64,000 nucleotides of DNA, taken from assembly GCA_977006965.1 (NCBI GenBank), contig OZ345355.1:2480001-2544000 (forward strand), written 5' to 3'. This stretch comes from Phymatolithon calcareum. Lineage: Eukaryota > Rhodophyta > Florideophyceae > Hapalidiales. Position 1 is the first letter of the stretch. Each line of letters begins with the position of its first letter. Below the pieces are notes generated by a model that saw nothing but the letters and a program-made list of their open reading frames with translations, was not told the origin of the DNA and did not search any database. Below are positions 23,905 to 32,694 of the stretch, piece by piece. Both the position numbers and the translations under genes were made by a program.

Positions 23905-24195
23905 TCTTGTTGATTTCAACGCGCCAAGATTGGGATCAGCGCCGGTGCAAATTTTTATACTCTTTCTGTGGCGTAGGTTCTTTAGGAGACGCGCTCAACG
24001 ATCGTGCATGTTGGCTGCCGATCACCGCGAATTTACGGTCTATCCATTGCCATTTTCCTTGAGGGTGAGAATGGACTTCAACAAGTCACGATAATAAGCT
24101 ATGAATTTAGCTCTATGCTAGAGCCGAAGGACAATATTGATGAACTTTGACCAAGATTATGCTATGAAAATCAGAAAGGCCGTTCCAACTTCTTA
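23905..24195 (+). repeat. Dispersed repeat, inverse copy at 63500-63800
   Basis: tttcaacgcgccaagattggg, tatgaatttagctctatgct and agccgaaggacaatattgatg each have near copies on the opposite strand at 63500-63800. The encoded peptides also correspond (PRLGSAP/PDWDQHR; LEPKDNIDELF), so this is an old coding repeat of unknown family. Confidence 0.6.
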
Positions 24196-24229
24196 ATCTA
24201 GTGGATTTATTGAGAAAGTACCATGTGTC

Positions 24230-24930
24230 CCAAGTTGAGGAAAGTCGACACCTTTAGAAGCATGTTTTTTTGCAACTGTTTAGTTTTTTATTTGAAAGCC
24301 CTCATTAACAGTGTTAATTTAACACTCCTAAGACTGTACGGGAGCAGTTTTTCGTAACTTGTTCATTCTATTAAATCGCCTGGTCCCTAATACAGGAACT
24401 CGTTGTTCTCCATATTGTCAATTATGGTGACGCTGTAGAGTAGTATGGAGTCTAATGCCTTTTCCATTCTTAAAATGTATTATATTAGCCTTGAAAATTT
24501 TCATTTTCCTTTATCAGAATGGCATAGTGTCCCCTCTATGGCTCGGTTCACATTGTTTTCCTCTGCAGGGGTCCATCTGGGCTTTCTCAGGATGCTTTTG
24601 ATCGTTCTAGTTGCTCATGCTCTTTGATTGCCCTTTAATTCTATCAGTTTCCTACAAACCATCGTGCGCAGGGAATCCTGCGTCTGCTTTCTCGCATCCT
24701 CTCTGCTTGGTGCGGTTGACCACTCTTGGAAAAGGTGATTTTACTGGAAAAGCGTTCCTAGGTTCATTGGAGGGTATCTCTGACTTGGATGGCAGTTGGC
24801 GTGTTCGATTTTCGCGTGCGTTTAGCATGTTTAGAAGAGGCTTAAAATTTGTCAAAATCGGACAAGTTGAGTATGATCAGCATATAAATGACAATATAAA
24901 AGTAATTGTTCCCAGCTAGATTGCCGTTCT
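24230..24930 (-). mobile_element. LINE-zeta remnant, 3' part
   Basis: Reverse strand: MTNFKPLLNMLNARENRTRQ and RVVNRTKQRGCEKADAGFP, then a stop-laden region ending DNMENNEFLY, followed by the 3' UTR shared with 59205-59380 (gagtcttaggagtg-type sequence, then tttcaaataaaaaact). Related C-terminal fragments lie at 42120-42450 and 54640-55330. Confidence 0.6.
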
Positions 24931-24949
24931 GTAGAGAAATATAGTTTAG

Positions 24950-25563
24950 TCTACATCCGTTCAAAAGTGAACGCTTTTACGGAAGTTCTGAGATGAAGCC
25001 TCAGAGGCGCGCACCATAAGAAGCACCTCCTTATTAAGGAATGGACGGGTAGATAGATGGAAAAGAAAAATATCGAGATATCGCGCTCCGTTCACGGCTT
25101 CTGCGAAGATCGAAGGACCGTCTTTGAGAATCAAAGGGCTTCGGGATCACCTGCCAGACATGAAGTTAATGATAGGAGTGCGATTACGAAGTTGGCTGCC
25201 GCTCTCTCCTTCGCTGATGTTCGCGGTGCCCGGCTCAAGTACCGTTACCGCGGTGACGGAGAGGCCCGTGTCGAGCAATTAGGTGGGGTTTAGTCCAAGT
25301 TCATGATATTCTACGTGGACTACAACGGCAGTCATCCTTTGCTCGAGACACGAAACATTTACTGCGTTTATTGCAGTGGTATTCATTGGACTGATTTCGT
25401 GATAGGTGTCTTTCGTGTTCACTGCGAACACAAGTGTTTACCCACGTTAGCTGACGAAATCAGCGAAATAGAAAAGATATAAAATCCTGCTGGGAGTTCC
25501 TCAATGAGAAGGAACCCAAGCATTAAGAAGAAAACCGAACCCTATCAAGAATTCTAGCAAGAG
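24950..25563. other. Unassigned spacer
   Basis: One plus-strand open frame at 25057-25293 without recognisable features. Confidence 0.35.
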
Positions 25564-25656
25564 CTAGTGTCTATGTGACGGGAATTATCCCTCAACTGAG
25601 GGGCACTTTTCCCTCAATTGAGGGAATGAGAATCCATTATTTTTTGCCAACGAAAG

Positions 25657-25854
25657 CTACTCATTATTAGGCTCATCAAAGGCATCAAGCTCAAGGATGT
25701 GTTCACCATGCTTGGCAAAACAGTTTCTACCTGCTGAAGTGTCACATCTGTTGATTACGAAGCTATCAAGTCTACTGCATGATAAGAAAGCGAGGGTTAA
25801 TTCCTTGACTTGTCGGACTCTGCAGTTGTTTTGAACAGCTAAAGTAGTCATCAT
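25657..25854 (-). pseudogene. piggyBac transposase C-terminal Cys domain (P3)
   Basis: MMTTLAVQNNCRVRQV, then LSCSRLD, RNCFAKHGEH, ILELDAFDEPNNE and a stop. Just upstream (25880-25920) the strand reads SGVETHLTPPK, matching the G-x-HLTP-x-KRK linker that precedes this domain in algal and oomycete piggyBac transposases. The second Cys of the first C-x2-C pair is Arg and one Cys of the second pair is Ala or Phe, so zinc binding is probably lost in this copy. Confidence 0.7.
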
Positions 25855-26099
25855 GCCATCTGTGGCTTACTTTTCCATTTTCGGAGGAGTTAAGTGGGTT
25901 TCAACACCGCTCTTGGAGCAAATATACCTGTTGGAGTACTGAAAATCGATGATTTTTGCGCGAGGCAGAGTGAATCCCGGAGGACAAGGCGCCCTGTACC
26001 AGAGTATGAGGCACAAAACGGCACAATACAACTGTACTATGGGCAGCTTCACCTTCTAAAGCGTTTCAACGACCTATACCGCACGTGAAAGTGTCGCTA

Positions 26100-26337
26100 G
26101 CGCCGCACCTTCTCTTCAAGTCAAGGAGACATAGAACACTTGCCACCAAGTGGTCATTTGGAATGTTCCCTCCAATAAGCACCTCTACCCTTATCGAACT
26201 CTCCGGCCAATGTGAAAAAGATGCCATCGAAGACGTGATAAATGGCCTCGCAAAGGACTGACTCTCCAAAGAAGACAGCGCCTGGACTAAGAGAGCACTC
26301 GACGAGCTCCTAACCATGTTTCAGGCTGTGGACAAGT
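26100..26337 (+). pseudogene. LINE-delta ORF C-terminus
   Basis: KSRRHRTLATKWSFGMFPP-type sequence, then LLTMFQAVDK and TAA, aligning with the KVRHRQLAVKWAFGRFPP to FTSAFYEDME end of LINE-beta. One in-frame TGA lies near 26258. Confidence 0.75.
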
Positions 26338-26380
26338 AAGGACTACCCGCAACTTGAAATTACAGCGTGTCACAGGACAG

Positions 26381-27500
26381 GGGAGTAACTTTCCCTCTCA
26401 AGGTCCCGAAGGAGACCAGAGGTGGGTTTCTGTAGTCCACTGAGTCGTGTTACACCAACAAGAAAAGAAAACCCTACGGAAGTTGCCGAGCTTCGGGCAC
26501 TGACAGGGATGCGTAGCCTGCGGGACATCGGAGAGATGGATGCTACTCTTGTTATGGAGAAAGCACTTCGACTCGAACAAGGGGCTCCAGTGGTTCCTGC
26601 AACCCACTCACGCGAGCTCAAACCAAGACGAAACGTAGGGTCATGGCGGGAATCAAGCGCCTATTATCTGGCCGAGAAAGGGATCCTCGCTCTACAACGC
26701 AGGGGATTCCACTCGCCAATCGGGAAGGATCGCTCAAGCAACAGGTTTACGACCTTAATAACGCCTATTTCCGCGAAGGATGAACCGGAGGAGAAGCGCG
26801 CCGCCACAGAAGCCTTTATTTTGGAGCGTAATGCAGTGAGAACAGCGGATATCGAAATATGGACAGATGGAAGTGTGGGAGAAGTACCGCAAGCTCACGT
26901 CTGGGATCTGAATCACGGAGAAACGCGTCTCCGTAAAATGGGACGAAGGTTGGTACACCGCGACCTTGAAGAAATTCAACTCTACCGAACATCAGAACCA
27001 CGACGCAGCGAAACGGTTTGAAGCTCGACAAAATCAAGCGGTACCTCTCACCATGGAAGCGGCACGATCCATTATCAAACCGCCTTGTAGAAGCAAACCA
27101 GTTACCATCCCGACACTCCCGGAAGACCTACACATCTCACATAGACGGGCTGAGGTAATACTCAACCAGCTCAATAACTAATTGCTGTCCAATCGTCGCC
27201 AGCTTTCACCATGGACACAACGAGAATGAGCCACTTCCTCACGACCCAACGTGCAAGAAATGCCCGTATGGTGTGAAGGAAACTGTAGAACATATGATCC
27301 TACATTGTTCGGGTCGGGCTGTTAGTCGACGGAAATTCATCGGCAGAGTTCGGAGCAAAACGGTAGAAGATCTGTCCAGAGAGAAACCCGTAGCGATAAT
27401 CCAATATTTGAACGAAGAGAACTTGCTCGAGAGCAAGTTTAGGCGTTAACTTAAAAACTGTCGTCATCTGCAATAAAGAAAGAAAGAAAACCCCTTCAGG
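26381..27500 (+). mobile_element. RNase H-bearing LINE (LINE-epsilon), 5'-truncated, nested
   Basis: The ORF at 26422-27021 holds IEIWTDGSVG (about 26850), the first catalytic Asp motif of an RNase H domain. Later frames contain TLPEDLHISHRRAEVILNQL and a terminal zinc-knuckle-like region, HDPTCKKCPYGVKETVEHM plus ILHCSG (27238-27320), ending FRR-stop at 27447. The order RNase H, helical linker, C-x2-C...H-x4-C is that of I/R1-group LINE C-termini. The tail is aataaagaaagaaagaaaa. A short repeat caggacag occurs on both sides (26377-26384; 27499-27506), a possible duplication. Confidence 0.75.
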
Positions 27501-27639
27501 ACAGAATCTAGCCAAAACCCCTCGGCATTAGGAAAGTTGCCCCGAGCGTCAGCAGATGCGTTGGTAACTTTTAAATAAAAATCTACCTCTCTTCTTCTTC
27601 TAAAGCGTTTCGCTTTTCGCCCTCTGTCGTGGTCCCCAG

Positions 27640-27905
27640 ATCAAGATGCAGCATTATCTTACGTCTTCCTTAGTCTGAATTCTGTAACTCGCAACCTTTC
27701 TCCTGTTTACGGTGAATGGCGATGTACTGAAGGAGGCCATTTTCAAGCCAATGGCCTCCATTGCCATACTGAAGAGATATAAACTTGGCAAAACAAGACC
27801 AGGTCTAACAGAGACACAATTGGTTTTTGTGATCATTAATAGCATCGATAAAATCCTGAACGAGCGCCCAGCGGTACTGTACGGACGACATAGTGCCTTG
27901 TTCAC
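27640..27905 (-). pseudogene. piggyBac transposase first catalytic block (P3)
   Basis: Reading from 27905 downward: YRWALVQDFIDAINDH, FISLQYGNGGHWLENGL, QYIAIHRKQEKGCELQNSD, IMLHLDLGT. This follows the algal/oomycete piggyBac pattern (a DESxSRWYGxGG box, then WIxxGLP.YVAIDRKPE.GCE, then GIML). The DES signature itself is eroded here. A matching block lies in P0 at about 3540-3770, whereas P1, P2 and P4 lack it. Confidence 0.7.
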
Positions 27906-29042
27906 TTGATTGCACGCTGAATGTGACGCACCGGAGGTACTGAGAAAACCTGGCTCTGGTCATCTCACTGTTTGAAAATTAAGAGTTCCATAAATCTCTT
28001 TTGTCCAACTCCTCAGGACGAGTATTCCGAAAATCTTAGCCTCCGTTCTTCCCAATCGTTTCAGCTTAGCGGATGCCTAAGCAATAACTGCTCGCAGGTG
28101 CAGTCTGCGAAGCATCTTGATGAAGGAATTGTACGGTGTGTCGAACCCGATGCTACCGTTCTCGGATAGAACATCTCTGTTTATAGTGCGAACTTTCTAG
28201 AACTGACGGGCAAGTCTTACCCCAATTGGACATAGAACTTGGCGCTCGAACCATGGCACTCCAGAAGCAAAAATACTCTGCTCTCGGTCTGGCGCAAGGA
28301 CATCAAGCTCCTCTTGTGATTTTTGGTCCCAAGAAGCATGCAGGGTGTAGGCGAGGGAAACCGCAAGACGGCGTTCAGAGCTCCTGTTGATTTTATATTA
28401 GATTTGTGTTGCCTTCTGTCGAGATTGTGGTTGATATTAAAAGTAAAACTCGGCGTTTGGCGAAGAAGATGTTCGACCGCGAGTACTGTAAGCCGGCGTT
28501 CGAGGTACAGAATTTTGCCTCCTGGAACTCGATACAAGCATTCGAGAGGAACAGGCGCCTTTGTAAACCTTCCCTGCCTCCACTTTAACAATCTTGATAG
28601 TCTTAAATCTTAGTCATTTCGATTGGTTTCTGAACAAGGACCCATTTCACGCGAAGTGACGTGCTCGAGTGACCCTTGATTTCATCAACGTGCACTTCTT
28701 GAACGGTGCCGTTCACCTTTTTTGATCTGGAAAACGCTCCGTATAGTCGCCAGTACTGTGAAGGACTTGTCATTGATGTTGCTCTGGTGTGTACGGCTGC
28801 AGACTCGGCGCGGGTCTTTTTCTCGAGGCATGGCAGGTGTGTTTTTTCTGAGTGACCAGCAGATTTTCGTTCCTACTGGCGTACGACGCGGGTTTAAGGT
28901 AGTAAAAGTGGTACTCCCCACCAAGAACAAAAGGTCGTGTTTCCGAATCTGGCGCTCAAAATCCGTTCCGTGTTCTTTTTACAAACTTTTTCGAGGTTTT
29001 AAATCCACCCTCAATTGAGGGTGTTCGTCACAATGACACTAG

Positions 29043-30970
29043 TGTCTATTTTACGGAAATTTTTCCTCAATTGAGGGAAGAGATTCATTTAATTTTTTGC
29101 TCATGAAAGTTACTCCCTATCAAGCGCATCAACAGCGTCAAGCTCATATATGTCTTCAGCATGCTTAGTGAAGCAGTTCCAAAAAGTAGAAATGTCGCAA
29201 ATGTATATTGTTGTGAGAACACAATGGTCGAGGTCTTGCATTTTCAAACTCTGCAGTTGTTTGGCACAACAAAAGCAGTCATCACGACCTCTGCAGTCAT
29301 CGTTTTACTTTTCTTAGGGTTAACGTGGCGTCCAACACTGCTCTCGAATGCAAATGTACGCTCTAGCGCGACTGAACGTCGACAAGTAATGTGCGTGTCA
29401 AATGCTGTCGATGACTTGCTCTCCCGGCACTTCACAATACCTTCATTGTGTCACGTGCTGTTGACACTCTGCATGGTCACCAGAGAATAACAGCCAGCTA
29501 ACAACCTAGAAAATCGCCAGAAGAGTTAGATGGCCCCTATGAACTATAGGCGCACTTGTTGAATCTCTGCAGAGTCAGCACTCACTAAATATGAATCCAC
29601 ACATGCAATGCGCCTTATACCGGCATACACGGTCACAAGACAGCACAGAACTGCCATTCCGTGGACTATCTCGCCTTCAAAATCTCTTGACACAGTGTGC
29701 TTTCTATGGTCATTCGTGGGATCGACATAATCTTGACCGAGGGGACCAGCGGTACTGCGCAGAGTACATGTCGCCTAATTCACTTGATTGCACTCTGAAT
29801 GAAAACAACCGGAGGTATTCGGGCACCGGCATCCCTTTTTTGGTAGAAGAAGGGCCGGGGAAATACTTCTTCGGCCTGGTAGACTTCCAGAAAGCGCTCT
29901 CAGCGCCAAACTCAACTCTTGCCATGAGGACGAGTATTTCGAAAAACTTAAAAGGCTCTGTCAATGTAGTATCTTTTCGTGCCTTTCTTCTCAGCTTACC
30001 GGACGTTCAAGCAGCAAGTTTGCGCTGGAACCTTGGGGAAACATCGTCACCACGAAATCGTACTTCGAATGAAGTCCAACACCACAATTCTCGGATAAAA
30101 AGTCTCCGTTTAGAGCGCGACGTTTCCACAACTGAGAGCAAAATCGTCCCTAAACCGGGTATAGAACTTCCGCTTGTACCTTGGCACCCAATAAGCGCAC
30201 GTATTCGGCTCGCGGTCGGGCGTGATGACATCAAGTTCGCGGTGCGATGTTTAGCCGCAAGGGCCCTGTAAGACTTAGACGAGAGGTCTCGGAAGAGGAC
30301 GTTTAGACCTTCTGAAGGTTGTATCGAAGCTTGTGAGCCCTTCTGAGGAGAATGTGATCTCGACTGTAGACAATAAACAGGCGTTTCGCGATGAAGATTG
30401 GCAAGGATGAAAACTGTAAGCAGGCTTGGGTTGTACCGTGCTTTTGCCGGTGTTGGCTCGGTTCAAGCTGCTCAGAGTCTGGAATGTCATCCTTAGCTTT
30501 CTCTGCCTGGACGTTGACAGTTTGGACTGTCTTAATCTTAGTCTTCTTCAATGGATTACGAATCAGAACCCATTTCACGCGATGTGACATGCTCGCGCGA
30601 CCATTGATTTTTCCCCAAGTACATTCTGAACCATATAACTCACCTCTTTTGATTTTGAAATGGCTCCGTATAGTCTGGAGCACTCTGCAAGACCGTTTAC
30701 CGATGCTGCCTTGGTGTGTACTGATGTACCGACTGCGCGCGGCCGGTGTTTTTCTCCTGGAATGGCAGGTCTGGTACTTCTGAGTCACTAACATATTTTC
30801 GTTGCTAGCGCCGAACGAAGCGAATTTAAGGCAGTAGTGTGAATACTCCTCGCACAGAAGATGAGCTAGGCTTTACGAATATGGCGTGAGCGATCTGTTT
30901 CGGATTTCCTTTATGGATATTTTCGAGCTTTCAAAACGCCCCTCAATTGAGGGGGTTCGTAAAATAGACA
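29043..30970 (-). mobile_element. piggyBac-like element P4, CTAG-flanked
   Basis: CTAG at 29039-29042 (shared with P3) and 30971-30974. Ends are TGTCTATTTTACGGAAATT and cgtaaaatagaca. Length 1928 bp, reversed relative to P1 and P2. Palindromes occur close to both ends (CCTCAATTGAGGG near 29068; CCCCTCAATTGAGGGG near 30941). The minus strand has the transposase N-terminal region (30303-30794; RASMSHRVKWVLIRNPLKKT), then FFEILVLMARVEFGAESAFW and EYLRLFSFRVQSSEL (29710-29964), and the Cys-rich C-terminus towards 29100-29300. Confidence 0.85.
29710..30794 (-). pseudogene. piggyBac transposase remnant in P4
   Basis: Three reading blocks on the minus strand: 30794-30303, 30234-30007 (ELWCWTSFEVRFRGDDVSP) and 29964-29710 (FKFFEILVLMARVEFG, STRPKKYFPGPSSTKKG, EYLRLFSFR). 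They match P1 and P2 residue by residue over long runs. The FFEILVLMA segment and the following FWKS...EYLRL are the early core of DDE_Tnp_1_7. The first catalytic block is deleted as in P1 and P2. Confidence 0.7.
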
Positions 30971-31073
30971 CTAGTGCGGCTAATACCGAACGCCGGAGAC
31001 CGTGTGTTCCACTCGTCGTGGACACAGCTATCGATTCATAGACCTTTTCGGAACTGCAATCGAAGAACGGATT

Positions 31074-31288
31074 ATTTTCTGATACTTGTTTGTGAAAAGA
31101 TTCGTTTTATATGCCAGTCTATAGTCGTCGCAGGTAAGGGGAGAAGTTTCCTTTCTTCAATCTAAGCTAAACTGCTTACACACTCAGCCACGCGCATGAC
31201 CACATCCACTCATAGAGTCCCATGTAGTATGAGAGCTCTCATAGCGAATGCGTTCGCGTTGGTCTCGGTTCGGCCTTGGTGAATCGGC
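31074..31288. repeat. Direct repeat A, outer copy
   Basis: 215 bp from attttctgatacttg to gaatcggc; pairs with 31503-31717 with only scattered differences, such as gaagtttcc versus gaagattcc. Confidence 0.9.
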
Positions 31289-31401
31289 GGGTTCGAGGCG
31301 GTTGTAATTGAGTTTGCTTGAGAATTGAGCGTACTGAAGTGATTTCTCGATGCGTAAAGAGACGAAGTTGAATTGTCTGAAAACAGGGATGGGAGGGCGG
31401 G

Positions 31402-31505
31402 ACGCACAAAAACTCCACCCCAAGACTTGGCGGCAATATCCAAATCATTCCACGCCCAAGTCCGAAAATACCGTTCTGCTATGCAAGCTCGCAGAACTCT
31501 ATATT
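31402..31505. repeat. Direct repeat B, inner copy
   Basis: acgcacaaaaactcc to aactctatatt; repeated at 34915-35018 with a difference only in the C-run. It abuts the inner A copy at 31503. Confidence 0.9.
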
Positions 31506-31717
31506 TTCTGATACTTGTTTGTGAAAAGATTCGTTTTATATGCCAGTCTATAGTCGTCGCAGGTAAGGGGAGAAGATTCCTTTCTTCAATCTAAGCTAAA
31601 CTGCTTACACACTCAGCCACGCGCATGACCACATCCACTCATAGAGTCCCATGTAGTATGAGAGCTCTCATAGCGAATGCGTTCGCGTTGGTCTCGGTTC
31701 GGCCTTGGTGAATCGGC
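31503..31717. repeat. Direct repeat A, inner copy
   Basis: Second 215-bp copy, directly downstream of the recombinase stop on the coding strand. Confidence 0.9.
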
Positions 31718-31729
31718 TCCGCCAACCCT

Positions 31730-32686
31730 TTACTCTGGTGGTGGCGAAACGTTGAAAAGCTTATATCGTTGCGCTAACCGCCGTTCGAAACGACGTCGGA
31801 GTTGAGGAGAAATGTTTTGAAGTTGATGGTGAACCTGATCGGGTTGAAGGTATTGTTGCATAGACTTTGATGACGCCCATCGTCCACGAAGTTCAATTTC
31901 ATCACGCGTCAGTCGACCGTGCATATGATCCGTGGTTGCGCCACCGTAACGAAGTCCATGTAGTTTTGTATCTCCAATGTCGATGTTGAATGTTTCCAAA
32001 ATCGGGCTCATTCGTTTTCTTAGTGTTGCCATTGAGAATCGGAACAGCTTGTTGTCGTTTTGTGTTCCATTCTTCGATCGAATGATCTGCTGTCGTCGAA
32101 GTAACTCGGCATTTAGTAGTCCACGAACAAACACGGATTGGTTGGTTCCACGTTTGGTTTTTGGTAGCGTCAATACGCCATAGTAATTTTGGTTGGGTCC
32201 CTGGGGAGGATCGAGAAAGATGAAGTCTTGACACCTCGCATTCGAGGCATCTGCAGATCGTAAGTAGCAATCAAATATGACCAATATTGCAGTAGCCATG
32301 TCTGGACGGCCTTGTTTTAGGAGTTCATAGGCGATCGCATTCGCCAATTGTTCGGATATAACTGTACGGGCCTTTACAGGAACATGTTTTGCCCACCCCT
32401 GGAGAGAGGCGCGAAGGTCCTACATTTTGCCCCGCAACGTTGGGAAGTACAGCTCAACAGCTAACATTGCATTGACGACTAATTGTCGTCCAGCTTTGTT
32501 CCGAGTATGATACGTATGAACCGCGAAGTCCATTAAGTACCCCTCAGTTTTTGATAAATCGGTATATGAATCAAGCCCTTTTTCCTCCAAGTATTTGATG
32601 AAGGCTGCCAGGCCACGGTCGTATTGGTTTTTGGTGTTCTTGTCGACTCGGAGAGCTAGTAGCTCATACCGTCCAGGACGGTTCAT
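31730..32686 (-). pseudogene. Tyrosine recombinase (one in-frame TAG)
   Basis: Frame from 32686: N-terminal core-binding-like part LRVDKNTKNQYDRGLAAFIK and SKTEGYLMDFAVHTYHT, a single TAG at 32420-32422, then the catalytic part to TAA at 31730. Catalytic residues are visible: Arg in FDCYLRSADASN, His-x2-Arg in KLHGLRYGGATTDH, Trp replacing the second His in RGRWASSKSM, and the Tyr nucleophile in MQQYLQP. This R..HxxR..W..Y set is that of eukaryotic YR retroelements and Cryptons. The start overlaps the end of the upstream ORF by a few bases (gtctaaacccgctgatgaac), suggesting coupled or re-initiated translation. Apart from the TAG the reading is clean. Confidence 0.85.
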
Positions 32687-32694
32687 CAGCGGGT

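Larger units (their letters stand above)
26070..27597 (+). mobile_element. LINE-delta insertion in P3, itself interrupted
   Basis: Flanked by a 15-bp duplication (cttctaaagcgtttc-like) at 26055-26069 and 27598-27612, falling exactly where P3 is broken. The 5'-truncated LINE starts with a C-terminal ORF fragment (26100-26337) and ends with gcgtcagcagatgcgttgg, ttttaaataaaaatc and a TTC-rich tail. Between about 26381 and 27500 a different LINE is nested inside it. Confidence 0.75.
25568..29038 (-). mobile_element. piggyBac-like element P3, CTAG-flanked, split by nested LINEs
   Basis: CTAG at 25564-25567 and 29039-29042 flank ends TGTCTATGTGACGGG and cgtcacaatgaca. The element is cut at 26069 by a LINE insertion and resumes at 27598; both sides are colinear with P0 read in reverse. 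Removing 26070-27597 leaves about 1.94 kb, close to P1 and P4. Palindromes CCCTCAACTGAGGGG and CCCTCAATTGAGGG sit at 25588-25625 and CCCTCAATTGAGGG near 29015. The transposase is on the minus strand. It shares its right CTAG with P4. Confidence 0.85.

Noticed and set aside
29591-30271. 226-codon plus-strand open frame
   Set aside because: It is antisense to the P4 transposase remnant; the same antisense frame appears in other P copies only by sequence identity.
17033-30955. CCCTCAATTGAGGG blocks as a CRISPR-like or satellite array
   Set aside because: They occur only singly or in pairs at transposon ends, not as regularly spaced repeats with spacers.
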